A DNA stretch of 8,536 nt from Methanomicrobiaceae archaeon UBA436 (GTDB lineage Archaea > Halobacteriota > Methanomicrobia > Methanomicrobiales > Methanoculleaceae), in the NCBI GenBank assembly GCA_002497965.1, contig DAFR01000120.1, positions 8,139-16,674 on the forward strand, written 5' to 3'. Below, piece after piece: positions 6,557-8,536 of the stretch; position 1 is the stretch's first letter, and each line of letters begins with the position of its first letter. Made by a program: the position numbers and the translations under genes. The notes beneath the pieces were generated by a model. It ran no database searches and was not told where the DNA came from. It saw only the letters and a program-made list of their open reading frames with translations.

Positions 6557-7788
6557 AACCTGTAAGCGTCCGCAATCTTCTCGATATCCGATCTGCTGTG
6601 CGCGGTGGAGAGAAAGTTTGTCTCAAACTGTGACGGCGGGAGGAAGACCCCCGCATCAAGCATCGCCTTCCAGAACCGCGAGAACGCCTCCCTGTCACAC
6701 TCCTGGACGTCCATGTAGTTCCGGGGGGGCGCCTCCCTGAAGAAGTGCTTGAAGAGCGAGCCCATCCTGACAAACGAGCCCCTCTGCGCATCCACTGTGG
6801 CCTCCTCGATCGCCCGCGCCGCCTCATCCAGGTGCCGGTAGACCTCCGGGTGGGTGTGAAGCCAGCACAGCGTTGCATACCCCGCCGCAAGGCTTGCAGG
6901 GTTGCCGCTGAAGGTTCCGGCCTGGTAGACCGGGCCTGAGGGTGCGACCAGTTCCATGATATCGCGCCGCCCCCCGAACGCTCCGATGGGAAGCCCGCCA
7001 CCGATGATCTTTCCAAATGTTGCAAGGTCTGGTTTAACCCCGTAACGCACCTGCGCACCCCCGATCCCGACCCGGTAGCCGGTGATCACCTCATCAAAGA
7101 TCAGGAGGGTGTCGTGTGCGGCGGTGATCTCCCGGATATCAGCGAGATAGCCGTCCTCGGGCAGGACGGGGCCGATGTTTCCCATGATGGGCTCCACTAT
7201 GAACGCGGCAACATCCTCGTTCCCGGCGAGCAGGGTTTCAAGCGCCTCAGGGTCGTTGTATGGAACCTGCCGGGTGTGGGCAACAATGTCGGCAAGGACG
7301 CCTGCGGAGTCGGGCACTCCAAGGGTCGTCGCCCCGGAACCGGCCTTCACCAGGACAGCGTCGTGGGCGCCGTGGAACCCCCCCTCGACCTTGACGATAT
7401 CCTGCTTTCCGGTGTAGCCGCGGGCAGCGCGGATCGCGGCCATCGTGGCTTCTGAGCCTGAAGAGACGAACCGGACCATATCTACCGCAGGATGGTCATC
7501 GACGATCCTCGCGGCAAGGTCTATCTCAAGCGGTGTCGGGGTGCCGTAGAGCCACCCCTTCTCAACCTGGCGCACGATTGCCTCCCTCACATCCGGGTGA
7601 GCGTGGCCGAGTATGAGTGGGCCGTAACCGAGACAGCAGTCGATGAACTCCATACCATCGACGGTCATAAGACGCGATCCCGCCGCGCGTTCCACGTAAA
7701 ACGGGTACGGCCTGATCGCCCTGACCGGGCTGCTTACTCCGCCGGGCATCAGTTGCTTTGCACGGGAAAAGAGGTCACTGCTCTTCAT
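6541..7788 (-). CDS. hemL: Glutamate-1-semialdehyde 2,1-aminomutase
   Basis: A pyridoxal-phosphate enzyme that converts glutamate-1-semialdehyde into 5-aminolevulinate in the C5 pathway of tetrapyrrole synthesis. The 415 residues are near the usual 420-430. Visible marks are [11 protein letters not shown] (14-24), GHAHP (61-65), SSGSEATM (109-116), which contacts the cofactor phosphate, FDEVITGYR (231-239), whose aspartate pairs with the pyridine nitrogen, and Lys260 in [10 protein letters not shown] (256-265) as the Schiff-base lysine. These separate it from other class III aminotransferases such as ArgD. I chose the ATG at 7788-7786, not the one nine codons earlier, because GAGGTGG stands four bases before it and the protein then begins [11 protein letters not shown] as relatives do. 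It overlaps the end of hemB by 14 bases and hemC by 16. hemA, which supplies its substrate, would be expected upstream of hemB, outside the window. Confidence 0.97.
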   Translation of the reverse strand: MKSSDLFSRAKQLMPGGVSSPVRAIRPYPFYVERAAGSRLMTVDGMEFIDCCLGYGPLILGHAHPDVREAIVRQVEKGWLYGTPTPLEIDLAARIVDDHPAVDMVRFVSSGSEATMAAIRAARGYTGKQDIVKVEGGFHGAHDAVLVKAGSGATTLGVPDSAGVLADIVAHTRQVPYNDPEALETLLAGNEDVAAFIVEPIMGNIGPVLPEDGYLADIREITAAHDTLLIFDEVITGYRVGIGGAQVRYGVKPDLATFGKIIGGGLPIGAFGGRRDIMELVAPSGPVYQAGTFSGNPASLAAGYATLCWLHTHPEVYRHLDEAARAIEEATVDAQRGSFVRMGSLFKHFFREAPPRNYMDVQECDREAFSRFWKAMLDAGVFLPPSQFETNFLSTAHSRSDIEKIADAYRLCLFA

Positions 7789-8536
7789 CAAGCCACCTCG
7801 CTGCATCTTCTGCATAGTATGTGATGATAAGGTCGGCCCCCGCCCGTTTTATGGCTATGAGGCTCTCGATGGCAACCGCCCTCTCGTCCAGCCAGCCGCG
7901 TTCTGCAGCGGCTTTGATCATAGCATACTCCCCGCTGACCTGGTAGGCGGCAACCGGCAGCCCTATCCGCTTCACGGAGGCCAGGATATCAAGGTAGATC
8001 CCGGCCGGTTTGACCATCAGTATGTCAGCACCCTCTGCGCTGTCGAGTTCCGATTCCATCACAGCCTCGCGTGCGTTCCCGGGGTATATCTGGTAGGTGG
8101 TCCTGTCGCCGAACGTAAACCCGGAGTCTGCTGCATCGCGGAATGGGCCGTAGAGGGCGCTTGCAAACTTCGATGAGTAGGACATGATCAGGGTGTCTGT
8201 ATGCCCGGCAGAGTCGAGAGCCTGCCGGATCGTCCTGACCATGCCATCGAGCATGCAGGAAGGCGCGACGATATCGGCACCGCTATCTGCGTGTGAGACG
8301 GCGATCCGCGCCATCAGGTCAAGCGAGGGGTCGTTTAAGAGGTCGGGGCCATCGGCGGTCTCCCCGACGATCCCGCAGTGGCCGTGGTCGGTGTACTCAC
8401 AGGCGCAGAGATCGGTTATTACCGCCATACCTCCAAGCCCTCTCTTGATCCCCCTGACAGCCCGCTGGACGGCGCCGTCGCTTGCGTATGCCGCGGTCGC
8501 CTCGCTGTCTTTCTCCGCCGGGATGCCAAAGAGGAT
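7775..8536 (-). CDS. hemB: Delta-aminolevulinic acid dehydratase (porphobilinogen synthase), partial
   Basis: Condenses two 5-aminolevulinate molecules into porphobilinogen. The C-terminal 253 residues are visible; by comparison with the usual length of about 325, some 70 N-terminal residues and the start lie past the right edge. The fragment opens with [11 protein letters not shown], a family block, and continues with DGAVQRAV. Cys44, Cys46 and Cys54 of the fragment ([11 protein letters not shown]) form the zinc site of zinc-dependent enzymes. [15 protein letters not shown] carries Lys123, and MVKPAG carries Lys166, the expected Schiff-base lysine; both active-site lysines are thus present. 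YQVSGEY near the C-terminus is also typical. The apparent start at 8428 is an internal methionine, since the frame and the homology run unbroken to the edge. It is the first visible gene of the hemB-hemL-hemC-cobA operon and its stop overlaps hemL by 14 bases. Confidence 0.97.
   Translation of the reverse strand: MLFGIPAEKDSEATAAYASDGAVQRAVRGIKRGLGGMAVITDLCACEYTDHGHCGIVGETADGPDLLNDPSLDLMARIAVSHADSGADIVAPSCMLDGMVRTIRQALDSAGHTDTLIMSYSSKFASALYGPFRDAADSGFTFGDRTTYQIYPGNAREAVMESELDSAEGADILMVKPAGIYLDILASVKRIGLPVAAYQVSGEYAMIKAAAERGWLDERAVAIESLIAIKRAGADLIITYYAEDAARWLDEEQ
7793..7799 (-). promoter_or_regulatory. Ribosome binding site of hemL inside hemB
   Basis: GAGGTGG on the minus strand, four bases before the ATG at 7788, is a strong match to the archaeal 16S rRNA tail. 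It lies within the last codons of hemB, so re-initiation after hemB is likely. It decides the hemL start. Confidence 0.75.

Noticed and set aside
6049..6740. Several plus-strand frames opposite hemC and hemL
   Set aside because: They are antisense shadows in GC-rich coding DNA; the minus-strand proteins have full sets of catalytic motifs.
8428..8428. Methionine at 8428 as the start of hemB
   Set aside because: Conserved HemB sequence continues upstream in frame to the window edge, so this is an internal residue of a truncated gene.

Overview
The window looks like chromosomal DNA from a GC-rich methanogenic archaeon. A Methanomicrobiales member of the Methanoculleus type is my best guess, from general resemblance rather than any search. 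The supporting signs are an iron-sulfur flavoprotein with the compact cysteine motif first described in methanogens, an ALA-to-precorrin-2 gene run of the kind that feeds F430, cobamide and siroheme synthesis, GAGGTG-type ribosome binding sites, and AT-rich TATA-like boxes about 25-33 bases before some start codons. No mobile element, CRISPR array, tRNA or rRNA was seen.

Layout. Bases 1-862 (minus) hold the first 287 residues of carA, the glutaminase subunit of carbamoyl-phosphate synthase; its end lies outside the window. Across a 125-base divergent spacer, two plus-strand genes follow: an Isf-like iron-sulfur flavoprotein with an unrecognised N-terminal domain of about 100 residues (988-1872), and a small cysteine-rich thioredoxin-fold protein (1901-2245). 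The second ends tail to tail with a minus-strand beta-class carbonic anhydrase (2242-2823), their stop codons sharing bases. Bases 2824-3241 contain no convincing gene but carry several GC-rich palindromes and a G-rich tract.

From 3242 to the right edge everything is on the minus strand. Read in the direction of transcription (right to left) the order is hemB (5' end outside the window), hemL, hemC, cobA, ilvD. hemB/hemL, hemL/hemC and hemC/cobA overlap by 14, 16 and 4 bases, so these four are almost certainly one translationally coupled operon. ilvD follows after 49 bases and may be its last gene or have its own control.

Function. HemL makes 5-aminolevulinate from glutamate-1-semialdehyde, HemB makes porphobilinogen, HemC makes hydroxymethylbilane, and CobA methylates uroporphyrinogen III to precorrin-2. 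The intervening enzyme, uroporphyrinogen-III synthase (HemD), is not encoded between hemC and cobA or beyond cobA in this window. CarA and IlvD serve pyrimidine/arginine and branched-chain amino acid synthesis. Carbonic anhydrase interconverts CO2 and bicarbonate and could supply bicarbonate to carbamoyl-phosphate synthase, though they are separate transcription units. The parts not explained by housekeeping are the two-gene redox pair and the structured spacer before ilvD's tail; these are the best candidates for something undescribed. Nothing here amounts to a demonstrated new system.
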